64,000 bases of DNA from Atherinomorus stipes (lineage: Eukaryota > Chordata > Actinopteri > Atheriniformes > Atherinidae), in the NCBI GenBank assembly GCA_023101725.1, contig JALJCO010008721.1:62001-126000 (forward strand), in the 5' to 3' direction. The position numbers and the translations under genes were made by a program. Under the pieces are notes generated by a model. It searched no databases. It worked only from the letters and a program-made list of their open reading frames with translations, and had not been told where the DNA came from. Below are positions 1-12,726 of the stretch, one piece after another. Each line of letters begins with the position of its first letter. Position 1 is the first letter of the stretch.

Positions 1-29
1 TAGGAAAGGAAAGTGCTCTGTGTCTCAGA

Positions 30-223
30 CAGTTTTGTTGATTTGTTTTTTCTTATTATTATTTCCAACCACAATTCAAAAGCAATATTTTATTTCACTA
101 AATTATAATTTAGTCAATTTTTACTTATTAGTTTTTTTTAAAGTTTTTTGTCATTTAAATTATTGTTGTGAATTTAGCATTTTCTTTAATTGGAGGATAT
201 GAATAATTTTGAGGACGACTGTA
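30..223. mobile_element. Tc1/mariner-like MITE fragment (copy 1)
   Basis: It is the right half of the same family, ending AATTTTGAGGACGACTGTA. The left half is missing or outside the window. Confidence 0.6.
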
Positions 224-225
224 TG

Positions 226-2400
226 TACAGCACAGTGCAAAAGCTTCAAGCAGTTAAATAGTTGCTAAATAATGCTTTCAAAAATGTTAATATTTGTTTA
301 TTTTTATTAGTTCACAAAATGCAAAGTGAGAAAACAAAAGAAAAACGAAATCACGTCAATATTTGGTGTTACTGCCCTTTGCCTTCAAACCAGCATCAAA
401 TCTTATAGATATAAAGGACACAGATGCACAAATGCTGAGCATCATAGATGCAGGGTCTGCCAAAGAAACTTAATGCAGCAGATTAAAAACAAACAAACAA
501 ACATAGCAAGCTGTTTCCCAACAAAATCAGAAGGTGTCCAGTAGTACCATCAGCTTAGAACTGGTAGAAACCAGTGGGATTCAGGTCCACTGAAGTGGTC
601 TTTTTGGTCACATTTCTCTTCTTCTTTGGGTTGAGTGGGCTAGACACTTGTACGTATATTGCTGCCATTCATCGCTCAATATTTTCCAGGTTACATTTCT
701 TTCACCCACATCTGTACAGTATGTTGGGGGCCTGGGTCTCAAGCCGAGCGGGCTTTCTCCTCCTTGCAGAGACGAGGTTGCATCTGCATGACTGTATCAC
801 CATAGAGACCCTTTATTCTGCATGCTGACACTGTGATGCTGCTTCCCGTTGCTCTGATGAAGTTTTACCTCTTCTCTGCGTAGTTCTGCGTGTGTTTGTA
901 TGATCTTATGATATTTAAGCCACCTGCAGGTCCTCCTGTGGGGGATTGCTTGTTTTGTTTTCCAGTAAAGACCTTGGAATGTTGTTTAGGGGTTTCTGTA
1001 TAGAAGCATCAGTTGACTGTATGTGTATCCATGTTTTTCTCTCTCTCTCTCTTTCTCTCTTTTCCTCACTCCTTTCTCTCTGTTCCACTTTCTATCATTG
1101 CTTCTGTTAACTTTCATTTTTCTCTTGTCAAGCCCAGCAATATGATAGAAAATGCTGTTATAAGCAAATGCTTAATTAAAGAAATAAAATGAATAAACAG
1201 GATATCAAGGGGACTCTTGTGTCATAAAGCTCCCATTGGCAAAGCAAATCTGTTCAACACAATAAACCAGCCAGATCCTCATTCTGCTTGCTACGATGCT
1301 GGACAGGACAAGTTAATAATAAAAGAAAGAAAAGTACTCCAGAGTGACTGAAGACAAGTTAGGACATGTTACCGCATGCTCCCTGAGTCATCAACATGTT
1401 CATCACAAATTCTCAAACTTAAAGCTAGGGTTGGGAATGTAGGAAAAACAGTTTGAGCAAGCAACAGTGTAAAAAAACACACCACCTAAATCCATGCCAT
1501 CAGAGCGCAGGGACGTGTGCGCCAATGTTTTACGAGCAGGTCAACGATAACGGCCGAGTGGATAGCTCGTTAGCTTGATAGTAAACAGCTTTTTAAAAAA
1601 GCTTTAATCCACTACATCCAACTACTTCTGTGGTGTAAAAAGTCCACACTGCAAATGACAACGCCTCCGAGACTTAATCCTTATCTGTTGTTTTGTTTTC
1701 TTCGGACAGTGGTTGTTAGCAGTCCGTTAGCTATATTTGTTTACAGTTAGCGGTGCACAGGGGGGTCACGTGGGGGGACAGAGAGAGGGGAGGGAAAGAG
1801 ACGAGACATAAAGGCATTGATTCGTTCTTTCTATACGTTGCTTATTACTAATTCCTACCTTTTGGTGTGAATGGCAGGGGTTGGTCAGAGTTTTAACAGA
1901 ACTGCAGCTCTCACAGAGGTCTGACTTTTTTCTTTCTTTTTATGAATGCATGATGCATTGATACTGTCAGGATGGAATGACCATTTCACCCAGTATAACA
2001 AAAAGTGTTTTTGAGCAGGATTACCAACTCTGGCTTAAATATCACTAAGTATACCAAAATAGTGGGAAAGCTTAGCAAGAAATTTCAAAAGAATTGGGCA
2101 TTTTGTCAGACAAGCATGAATTTTTGTACAGTTATGGACAAAGGCCTTCCAAAGAAAATGTGGACATGGAGCCACTCTGAATTTTCAAAACGTCACTCAT
2201 GACAGCTATTTATTTTTGGTTTCTTATAAAATTTCTGATCAGCAATAGATATTTACTGATATTGAAGGCCTGATTGGTTTGTCTACCATAATACTGGCAA
2301 GTAAGGGGCTATGCTATGTTCCATTTATGTTGGAAATGGGAACTGGGGGGTGATGTTACACCTGACCAACTTCTAGCAGTCTAGCAAAATGTGTTTGCTA
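226..2400. other. Intergenic, no gene recognised
   Basis: Ordinary AT-rich intergenic sequence with a CT-rich run at 1038-1080. Short open frames here show no domain, codon bias or splice context. Confidence 0.5.
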
Positions 2401-2765
2401 AGGCTATTGTTATAAGCCGTTGTTAGCACAGCTGGCGTTGTAATTCACATATACCACATGAAAAATGTGAATTACACCACAGCAGCTTCCCCCTACATCT
2501 ATATCAAACAATACTACGTGTACGACTGATTTAATGCAACAAAATATTAGTAAGAAGTGAAATAAATGTAACATTACAGAAGGTTTTACAATTCCTAACC
2601 CGATTGCTAACACTGGGCGCAGCCATCCTTAAATCTTTACTCTGAGGTTGCAGGATTGTCCGACATTCCGAGTGGGAAATCCCACGTGGGGGGGCCGTTC
2701 CAGTTGAAACTTCATACTCGAAATTGGGAATGTCCAAGTTCCAAGTTAGAATGGAACGCACCATT
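2400..2765. repeat. Interspersed repeat, copy 1
   Basis: It aligns in direct orientation with 12080-12425: TGTAACATTACAGAAG, GAGTGGGAAATCCCAC and GTTCCAGTTGAAACTTC are shared with moderate divergence. The type is unknown. Confidence 0.6.
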
Positions 2766-4175
2766 AGAGCAGAAGTAGGCAGGGTTTAGAGTAGAAGTGG
2801 GCGGGGCTTAGGTAATTTTCCTTCAGTTTAATAAAGCAGTTAGCCCAGAGAAGCCGTGGGTTACAGTGGTTTTACTATGGCAGAGGGGTATTCTAAGGGC
2901 ACACCCCTGAGAAAATTGGTCATAAATCGGTTATTACCCTTGGCCATTTTTAAAAATGGCTGCCATAGCCACCATGTTTAAGATTTAAAATGGCTCCATA
3001 TCTGCATCTTTTTGACATATCTTTGGCTATAATTGTACCAAATTTTATGTTTGTATCACAAAGTGCCCAATTCTTTGGGTTAGCTGTTCCACCAAAAGTA
3101 GCTTCTTTTTATTTAGTTTGGCAGCTACTGATATGTTTGTGTTGTTGACATAGAATCTGACTTCATGGTGCCTTTAATGACCCTTTGTTGTAACGTGAAA
3201 TTCATTCTGTCATCGGCGCATGTTTTTCATGCAACTAAAAATGTGGGATATTGAGACCTATTTGAGGTCAGTTTCACAATGCTTTACAAAATTTTTAGAA
3301 CCAATATTACCAAATTTTATTGTATGAATCTCAACTGCAGATAAAACAGAAGTTCAGCTCAGTCTGCAAAAAAAACATTCCTCGGCCTGACAGGCTTCCA
3401 GCAGAAAGCAACGCCCTGGTTTTATTGTCATCTGGTTTCACAGATTACCTGCCGGGTCGAGTCCAGAACAAACCAGGCATGTGCTGTCAGTGTTTACATA
3501 CCACACAGGGAAGTGATTGGCAGTTGGCACGTAGCTTCCTCTTCTGCAAGGATGATGCAAGTGTAACATTAAAAGGGTGCTCCACATGAACTGTTAACTA
3601 AATGATGACAGTACTGCGATGAGACAAATCAGTGTTGGTGTTGTTGGCACCTTACCATCTGTAGACGGAAAACTATTCCTCAAGTCATCTGTAATCTACA
3701 GTAGTTAGCCAACACAAGCATCTTAAATATGTACTTTGTTTGTGAAGCAAAGTTGAAGGCTTCAGAATCACATACAGAACGTAGCACGGAAGTCCTCACA
3801 CAGGGCACTATTGAAATTCATGGCCTCTGAAACAACACCTAGCTGTATTCAGAACGTAGACAGGGAAGTATCTGCCACTTGGCTGCGAATGACTTGGCAA
3901 AATTCCAAAAGAAATACCTTGAATAATAAACAAAATCCGTCTAAAGAATTTCACTTTTGATTCCCAACCAACCTTTGATAACCTGAGAAGAGAAAAGAAG
4001 AGGCGGAACATAATCGTCCAAATGTCTTCGTGCCAAAGACAGTGGGGTGTAAGGATTGCTTGAAACAAAATCTTTGCCGGCGTTCTGGATCAAAGTCAAA
4101 ACTGGATGCTGAGCTATGGGAGGAATGAAAATGATGTCTCCTGTTCCAACGTCTGAATGAAGAGGGGCTTTCAGA
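2766..4175. other. Intergenic, no gene recognised
   Basis: It holds a CATTTTTAAAAATGGCTGCC-like palindromic piece at 2945-2965. Frames at 3320-3589 and 3941-4234 lack recognisable domains. Confidence 0.5.
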
Positions 4176-4800
4176 CACAGTGTGTCAGAATTACTGACAT
4201 CTAGTGGTTCAGATGGGTATAGCAATGACTTCATATGCCAAACATTATTGTGAATGTACAGGTGCCATCAGTGGCCAAAATTCTCCCAGACATGAAGGTG
4301 TTTTCGTGTGTGAGTGGATCCAGTGGTCTCAGATGTAGCTATGACTGGATGACAGGTAACTACTTTTAATGTCTTTTAAGAAATTACTTATCCTAAACAG
4401 TGCTCTAACTCCCATTAATCAAAGCTGGTACAGCAGTTTTCACACTGCAAAAACTCAAATCTTACCAAGTATATTTTTGTCATTTCTAGTCAAAATATCT
4501 AATCACACTCAAAATAAGACAAACTTACCTAAAGAGATACATTTCAGTGATATAGAGGAACTTGTTTTAAGACAAATGCACCTTATTTCAAGAAATCTTA
4601 TCAAGAAAATTTTGCTTGTTGTATTGGCAGAATTATTTTGCTTATTACAAGCAGAAAAAAAAAAAAAGTCTTGGCCACTCTTAAAATAAGTGCGAAAAAA
4701 GTAGAAGTTTATTCTGCTTGTAAATAAGCAAAAAAAAAACTGCAGTGTGAGTTTTTGCAGTGTAAGTTCGGAGTGTTCTCACCTCACACACATTGGCCCT
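4175..4800. repeat. Copy of the TTACTGACATCTAGTGG repeat, interrupted
   Basis: It shares CTGACATCTAGTGG, GCAATGACTTCATATGCCAA, CAGTGGCCAAAATTCTCCCA and GTGAGTGGATCCAGTGG with 63080-63360. The MITE at 4443-4762 splits it. The TTAA ends seen in the tmed9 copy are not preserved. Confidence 0.6.
4443..4762. mobile_element. Foldback MITE (CACTGCAAAAACTC family), shorter copy
   Basis: The ends CACTGCAAAAACTCAAATCT and the complement of GTGAGTTTTTGCAGTG are inverted. It interrupts a repeat whose uninterrupted copy is at 63085-63360 (GGTACAGCAGTTTTAAAGTTC), which gives an empty-site comparison. Confidence 0.78.
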
Positions 4801-5034
4801 CATTTATCAAATGATCGTACAACAACGCATACGACCATTTCCATGTAAGACTCAGCATTTATTAATTTGGCCGTGAGTGTAGGATACAATCAAATTTACT
4901 TTGGGAGAAAGTCTGCTGCACAACCCTGTCCTGTGCGATCCTGTCCAGCATTGGTCTGCATAATAACGGAGCTCTCTGATGCTCCAGCGCAGAGGAGCAG
5001 GCACAGTTTTTAACAAGTAGTCCAGTCTATAGCC

Positions 5035-5468
5035 TACAGTCATCCTCAAAATTATACCCTCCACTTAAAGAAAAAGCTAAAATTACAGCAGTAATTCAAA
5101 TAAAAAGAAACTAATAATAAATAATGAAAATGTACAAAATTACAGTTAAGTGATAGAAAATATTGCTTTTGAATATTGCTTTTGCTTTACAGAAAAAACC
5201 TGATTGCAGTGATTGTCTTAAAGTGTTGCTCAATAAAATTTGAGCTGTTTGGAGCCCCATCATGCTTGTTGACTTTTTTATTTTGTGTGTGTTTGTTTTT
5301 AATATTTCTGTTGAACCATTGAATTCAACACTGAATTAAAAAATGTCATGATTTTTTATAGAATTTTTATTCATTGTCACTTTTGCCAATTTCAACACAT
5401 TTCACTGACAGATGATTTTTTTTTTCCTCCTTTAATTGGAGGGTATGAATGATTTTAGGACCACTGTA
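5035..5468. mobile_element. Tc1/mariner-like MITE (copy 2)
   Basis: The left end is TACAGTCATCCTCAAAATTA and the right end the complement of TTTTAGGACCACTGTA. The interior aligns with copy 3 at 56598-57082 (AAACTAATAATAAATAATG, CATCATGCTTGTT). Confidence 0.72.
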
Positions 5469-5469
5469 C

Positions 5470-6924
5470 CTCACACTTGTGTAAGTGCTCAATCAGTAGT
5501 CTGTTTCTTAGCTAATGTAGGTTATCTTTTCTTCTGTCCTCGTCAGCATCAGACTTTGAGCCATGACAGACAGGAAACAGAGGAGCTGGTCAAAGTTCAG
5601 GAATAGAGCCCATTCTGTGATTCGGTCCACAATTCTGTGATTGCAGGGCTCCTTAAACAGGCTGAACTTCTACATGCATTTTTATTAAAAATAAATAAAT
5701 ATATAAATAAATAAAAACATGTAAACCAAAGAGAAAAAAAATGGCTCAGAGTTTTTTAGGTTAACAGATGTCATTTCACCAAAAGTATTTCTTTTAGCCA
5801 ACTGAAACTAGACAAACTGGAGTGCTTCACATGACTCAGTAATGATTAAAAAGAAACGGCACGTTAGTCATGAGACTACGGCTAAAACTAAATAAAATGT
5901 GGTGGTGTTACATTTCATTTGGAGCCTGAAATCCTGAATGATTCATGTGTTTCACATCCGGAAGAGGAAAGTTTGAAACTCTGACAACATACCGTGTTCT
6001 TCATGCTTGTTCTTTTTCACGTTTAAAGTGTTAAAACTTACATGTCTTTTGCAGACCCCCCCCCCCCCTCCAACTCTCATGAAGCTGTCAAAAGCATCCA
6101 GCACCAAAAGTCAATCCATCGTGTCCATCTACTCTGCTGTATCTACTCATCTATCCACCCTGGCAGGTTTACTCTGCAGGTGTGTTCAGTGGTTTTGTAA
6201 TCACTCTGTCATTTACAAAATCTACTGAATTACTGGCTCACATTTCTCTACATGTGTCGTGTCCAGAGCCCACATTCATCACTCCTGCTGTCACTGTCAC
6301 TCAGGCATGTTGATGGGATCGGTGACTATTTGTGTCAGATGAGTTTTAATAGATGCTTAAAAGAGTAATTCACGGCTACTTGTCACGACCAGTTTACAAA
6401 TCCAAATACCAAAGCTTCCCTCCCCCCGTGAAACAGAAAATGCCTTCTGCTACAATCACAGACTCATCTCGCTGCTAAAATACCTGTTATTATCCCCGAC
6501 AGGTATGAAGACCTACAGCCCAGTTTTCTTCCACTCACACACGTCAGGTAATTTCCACAAGTCCATCTTTCAAAAGAGAAAAAAGCAAACATGCCACCGT
6601 GCCGTTGTAGCTGGAGGTGCGCCGTCTGAATTCACCAGCAGACTTCTGTCTGCTTCACTGTATCATTATTTTCATGTTTCCTTCCTGCTGGGGTCGGCTC
6701 TACACTCTGAAGAATAAAAGTTTAGCCATGAGGAGGCATGTCATCTGTATCGCACAACACATGTATACACAGTTTTGAGTTTGATTACAACAAATTGAGC
6801 CATTTCGTGGAAAATATGAGCATATTTTGAATCTGATGGCAGCAACACATCTGTGTAAATTTGCAACAGGGCTGGAAAAGTGATTGGTACAAATCAAAAA
6901 CAACTGGAGGAGTATTTGACCACA
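5470..6924. other. Intergenic, no gene recognised
   Basis: A C-rich run lies at 6056-6068. No transposase fragments or conserved frames were noticed. Confidence 0.5.
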
Positions 6925-7965
6925 TTTTACGTTTATTGGCAGCCGGTCAATAACGCCTTTCAGAGAGGCAGAGCCTCACAGATGGACAGTGATTCACCAA
7001 TTTCAGACAAACTGGGTCAAAAATCTGTTAAGATTTGAAAAATGCTCCTCAAGATAAAAACGTGAATACTTTGACGATCCCACCATCCACACTGTAAAAA
7101 GTCAAAAGATTCAGAGAATCAGGAGGAATTTATGTGTACAGGGGACAAGGCTGAAGGTCTAACTGGATGCTGGTGATCTTCTACATTAAAGCAGACATGA
7201 TTCTTTACTGGAAACCTCTGCATGGCCTCAGGAAGGCGACCAAGGCTCATTTAAAATGCTCTGAGGCAAAGTGGAAACTGTTCTGAGGTCAGATGGATGA
7301 AAATGTGAGGATGTTTGTGGAAAGCATGGAGGCCGTGTCCTGCAGACTAAAGAGGGTCGGGAGCATCCAGCTTGTTATCAGTGGACATTTGAAAAGCTGC
7401 TTCTCTGATGGGATGGGGTTGTGTGAGTGTCTATGGCGACGGCAGCTTCCACATCTGTGACGCTCCATCAATGCTGGAAAGTACATGGAGGTTTTAGAGC
7501 AACATCTGCTCCCATCCAGACAACGTCTCTTTCAGAGAAGACCTGGACCACATACTGGATCAATCACAGTAGCATGGCTGGAAACGGGAGAAGAGTCCAG
7601 CTGCTGAACTGGTCTGCCTGCAGTCCAGAGTCCGGCTGTTGAACTGGTCTGCCTGTAGTCCAGAGTCCGGCTGTTGAACTGGTCTGCCTGCAGTCCAGAG
7701 TCCGGCTGTTGAACTGGTCTGCCTGTAGTCCAGACCTTTTACCAATACAAAACATTTAGGGCATCATGAAACCAAAAAATCCAGCAATGAAGGTTCTGGA
7801 CTGTTGAGCATCTAGAATCCTGCATCAGACCAGAATGGGACAACATTCCTCTCCTAAAACTCCAGCAACTGGTCTCCTCACTACCCAGACGTTTACAGAC
7901 AGCTGTTAGAAGAACGGATGCTTTAGAATGGTAAACATCACCCTGAAATAAATTAAAAGGAACAC
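6925..7965 (+). mobile_element. Tc1-like relic with 35-bp minisatellite (copy A)
   Basis: The plus-strand reading resembles a Tc1 transposase: KYMEVLEQHLLPSRQRLFQR, SITVAWLETG, VQLLNWSACSPES (the NWPACSPDL motif), and, after the minisatellite, TVEHLESCIRPEWDNIPLLK with SSLPRRLQTAVRR. The stretch back to about 6925 aligns with copy B at 24955-26840. Frames are broken, partly by the 35-bp repeat, whose unit is not a multiple of three. Confidence 0.7.
7601..7735. repeat. 35-bp minisatellite, about 4 units (copy A)
   Basis: Four head-to-tail units of TGAACTGGTCTGCCTGCAGT followed by CCAGAGTCCGGCTGT, nearly identical. They are derived from the transposase codons for LNWSACSPES. Confidence 0.92.
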
Positions 7966-8307
7966 TATTAGCTTTCTATGAATGTCTGATGTGGTAAAAA
8001 TCAGTAAATCTGAGCAGATTTAAACTGCACTGATTTACTGAACACTTCATCAGTGCATAGTTGAAGTGCACTAGTACTGTAAGTGGTCCAGCAGGTGGTG
8101 CTCCTAAAGTTTGCTATTTTTAGGGAATGACAAAAGGTACTAAATTAAGACTCAAGCGAAGCTGGGAGAAAGTATCAAAGCAGGTCATTGATCTGATCAA
8201 TGATGATGAGCTTGCTTTCATTTCCATCTTTCGTCAGTTACCAGCATGACAATTCAGTTGACTGTTTTGGCAAATGTGGCAAGTATACAACACGCTAACC
8301 AGTCAGC

Positions 8308-11070
8308 CAAAGGGATATCCCCTTGGCCAAGTAGCCAGGGCACATGATCAATAGGGATCATAGTGACAGGACCCCACTGTCACATCATGAAGCTCCCGCT
8401 GGCCCATAAGGCCCACCTATGCTTCCTTACTTATGTAAATAGCTATGTCTGTTAAGAACGGTCATATGCCGCCGCCCTCATACTTCCATGGGTTGCCATG
8501 GTTGTTAAATCAGTTTACTGCCTAGTGGCAGTGCTGAGTTCAGAATTCACTCCTGCGTTCTGATGTCAGTTTCAAACACCATGTGGGGGTGGTAACGTGC
8601 CTCAATGGGCTCCATGCACAGCTCAACCACAATGGCAATGGCCAGACACACCTGGGTTTCTCAGTTTGTCCAGTAATGAAAGACAGGAAACAATGGCGCT
8701 GCCTTAAGTTCGGGAAGTAGTGGAGTTGTCCATAGAGCCCACTGAGTTGTTTGCAATCACTTAAACGAGTAGATGTTGTCCTCGTCTTCATGGTTTTTGT
8801 TCTCTTCTTCCTGTTGTTCTTCTCTGGCTTGTTTCTTTCGGTGTGGCATGTCGCTGCAGTTTCTGGTGGTATTGCGTCATCTACTGCGTTGGGTGACAGA
8901 TCCACGAACCCCCTGGAAACGGACCAAATTATGCATGTAAATGATGCAGGAGAGGGACAAAACTGTCCACCTGTCTGTGTATCTGTCTTCTGCGTTGAAC
9001 AAAAGTGGAGTGAAGAATTTGACCATTCTTAAACACACTTTGTGTCATTTCTTTGAGTTTATCTTTGATGCTTGCTATAAATACTCAATTAGCACCACTT
9101 TTATGCCAGCTGGTATCTTTTGACTGGCATCATATGGCAGGTTTGGCCAATACAGAACAATTAAGTCTTCAGAGAGTTTCTGGAGCTTTTTTACTTCTCA
9201 GAGTATTGGTAGAGGTGGGGATGGTTAATAGAGGGTAGGCTGAAGTGTGGGAGGTGGGAAAGGGGAGGAGGGCTCTGTCCTTATCTGATCCAGACCACTT
9301 TAAGAAAACACCTGTGACATCCAGGTCAATATATTACCACCTAAGTAGCTGTAACCCCTCTCAAGTTTAGTGTTGAAGAAGGCAGAGCTGTCAGACAGCT
9401 GCACGCAGGAAGTGAGGATGATGGGAAAGCCTTTTATTTATGGAGCATTGAGATTTAACAAGAAGGAGCACCAGACAGCGAAGGCGATAGGTGCAAAATG
9501 ACGAAATATGAAGATAGAGTGACAGGATGTAAAAACAATTGCCTGTGTTTACTCATTGTTGAGTTAGGTCTCCTTTCACCGATTCACATAAGTCACCTTA
9601 TCTTTGAGAGCAATCTTGTCCATCATTTCCGTCTGTCACACAGTTAAGCCCCTTAATTAATTACTCTGAATACTCTGAATATTGTTCACAGTTACAGCAT
9701 TCAGCTTTCTAAATATTCACTAAAAAACTTTTTTGAATCCGATTAAAAACTTCAAAATGTTGTAAATCAAACATAATTGCAAGGTTTTAAATCCATAGTA
9801 TCAATACCGCAGGCAAAACTGCAGTTACTTTTTTTTTTACATTTGAGTAAATTTCCAACATAAAAAGGCAAAAAGTTATTTACTGTAAATACCTAAAGAT
9901 TACGCATGATTTTTTTAAAATAAAAGAAAAACATGAATTAATAAATCCTTGTTCCCAGTAAACGATAACTAGTTGGCTAATAAAAGTTAAACCTGGATCA
10001 GATTACATGAATTCAGCCCGATTTTGGCCCGACAGAGACGTCACAGACAGTTGCTCACAGTAGTGCCTGTTTCTGCGTTGTTGGATCGCAGAACGTCACG
10101 TGTTTGCTCCGTGTACTGTGACATAATCAGCGATTTGTCATCTGCGACGCTTCACGACCACGACACAGAAAGACTGGCGTGCCAGAATTTCTTTGGGTTT
10201 GTTCGTCTAGTGTGACATGTCCTGCGACGTGTTCCTACATGTTGACCATTAGAAGGACAGTGTGCCCCTCGCCTCCACCAATAACCAGAGAGAACACTCA
10301 GAAGCGCCGGTACACAAACAACAATGGCAAAAAGGGAGAAGAGACACAAATGCTCTCCATTGGAGCAGAGGAACAGAGGACAGATCTGTGGTAGTGCACC
10401 TCATATCTGGGCCCGAGTCATGGCTCTGGCCGAAGTTGGTGGAGCCCCAGCCCAGTCCAGCCCAGCCCAGCCTGACAGATTTTCAAAGTTCTCAGGCCCA
10501 ACCCCCAACGAAGCCCGACTCTTTTTTTTCTCAAACCAGGCTGTTAAGATACTGACATTAAAATGGTTAATTGTGGATCTTAGCAAGATATTACACTATA
10601 CTCATTATATTTCTTTTATTAAAATAAAGTTAAATATGAATTGATTCAACTTAATTATGGCACTAGATTTAAAGAGAATTGGTGCGTAGAGGTGCAGTTA
10701 TACTACACCTCCGATCTTATCTGAGCACTTTTGTGGCATAAGTGGGTATATTTCGTTTCCTTTAAATATTAGGATTAGTTTGCAAAGTGTATGAAGCATT
10801 TTGGCTTGTGTTTGATTATTTTGTTTTTTTAAATGACTCAGCAATGAAACTGCAACGGCGCACAGCAATTTCACCCATCACAGCAAGATACAAAAGCCAA
10901 CACAGTTAAACCATATCACAGTGTTTATTATCAGGATAAATGTAACAAAAGCTTATCAAAAATGTTTTCTTCTTTGTTTTTCCTTATTATTTTGGCAGTT
11001 GACAGTCCTGTCGCTATGCCTCTGAGTGATCATGCGCCCTGGCTACTTGGCCAAGAGGATGTCCCTTGGC
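8308..11070. mobile_element. Possible 2.8-kb element with 40-bp inverted ends
   Basis: About 40 bases at 8308-8351 (AAGGGATATCCCCTTGGCCA, AGTAGCCAGGGC, then ATGATCA) recur inverted at 11026-11070. The interior has no recognisable coding region. At 10430-10500 it has CCCAG-type short repeats. No target duplication was identified. Confidence 0.45.
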
Positions 11071-11802
11071 CAAGTAGCCAAGGGACAACAACTAGGAGCA
11101 GTAGAACTATCAGCCGATTGTCACCTGCGAGGTAGGGATGTCAGAGACGTAGAGCGGGGAGGAGAGAAGGGAAAAGCGGCTGCTGCATTCAAGTGTTGCC
11201 GTTTAAATTGGTTAAACACAAACACAGCATACATCTCTGTAATTAGCGTCCGTCGGGGCCCCGGGCCTGGGGCTTCAGTGCAGGGCTCTAATTTGTGGAG
11301 CTGTGGCATCAGTTTCCGTGCCTGTTTGATGTGTTCTCAAGAGACTGATTGACAGCTGCTTGCCCCGCCTCCCCATCTCGTGCCATCTCTTGAGACACTA
11401 CACGGTGAGGTTGTCATGTCTGGTGCCATTCTTGCGGTGTGGCCACAAGACACTGTCTGATTTTATGACACAATGTCTGTTAACCTGACATTGCGAACAT
11501 CGTGAACGATGAAAAAAATCGTGTAGTCTTGACTTTAGCTATATTTACAGTGCAGCCAGAAGGCAAACATACTGCTGACCGCCTCCTAAGTACAAAATCA
11601 AAGCTAATTTTGGAGCTATGCACATCAATTTATCTTTCCTAAACAAATCCTCCTGTTACAAACATCAAATAACATTCTTGCAAACTTTAGTTAAAGGTAG
11701 AATCCGTAGTTTTCCCCGTGAAATTAAACACTAGACTTGTGCAACTGAAATCCATCTCAATCCACACCTTTTGAGCATCTCCTCTTGTATGGCAGTGACT
11801 TT

Positions 11803-12060
11803 AGCCCCATTTCCACCAGTGGGTCTGGGTCAGGCCATGTCTGTCCATGTTTTTTTGCATCTCCACGGATAAAAACTGGGACGGGTACCCTTATATCCGA
11901 CCTGACCCGTCCTACTTTTTCGGTACCACTCCGTAGGGATATCTAACTGATCTGGACCAAAGAGGTGGAGCTTAGCACACTGCAGTCCGTTGATTGGTTG
12001 AAAACATATGTCAATTCCCGCATGACCCAGCATAAATCAAAGCAAGGATGATCCCTTGTT
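11803..12060. repeat. CCCCATTTCCACCAG-family repeat
   Basis: It shares its order of motifs with 62026-62510: GCCCCATTTCCACCAGTGGG, then TCCTACTTTTTCGGTACC, then TTGATTGGTTGAAAAC and CGCATGACCCAG. Confidence 0.55.
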
Positions 12061-12079
12061 TCTGTCTCATTAGGTGTGG

Positions 12080-12425
12080 TGCTTTGGTAAAAAGGCGTTG
12101 TACTGCGATGATGTCAAGCGATCATGTAGTAGCGCTATCCAGTTAATACTCCACCTCCAGGGTGAAATCAACATAAAATGCATTAAATGCAACAAAACAT
12201 AATCAAAATTGCAAATAAATATAACATTACAGAAGCTTCTACAACTGCAAACCCGACTGCAAACACTGAGCGCGTCCATCTTGAAATCTTTACTCGGTGG
12301 TGGCAGCATTGTGCGACTTTTTGAGTGGGAAATCCCACCCAGGGGGGCGCTGTTCCAGTTGAAACTTCCTACTTGGAACTGTGAATTTCCGACTTCCAGG
12401 TTCAAATGGAACACAGCAAAACTCA
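12080..12425. repeat. Interspersed repeat, copy 2
   Basis: The partner of 2400-2765. It contains TATAACATTACAGAAGCTTC and TTTGAGTGGGAAATCCCACC, and directly follows the CCCCATTTCCACCAG repeat. Confidence 0.6.
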
Positions 12426-12726
12426 TGATTGGAGCGGACGCCAGGCACTCAAACACTGAGGGGAAGAAAAAAATGCCAGATGCAGCAAAGTGAAGGAAGT
12501 ATCTGCAGTGAAAAGAGCTTTAGATAGTGCACGTTGGAAAACCAGGGTTAATATTGGTTTGGCTTTGAAGGAGAGGCTTGGACTGAAGATGCTGAAGAGT
12601 GATGCGGCCAGTAGCCCGAGGGGAGGAGCACTCAGTTTAAATAGTGTTTACAAACAGAAACGGGGAGGAACTCTGGACTGTACCTTTAACTTGTCTTTGC
12701 AATGGAATCAGTAGTCATGCCATTAA

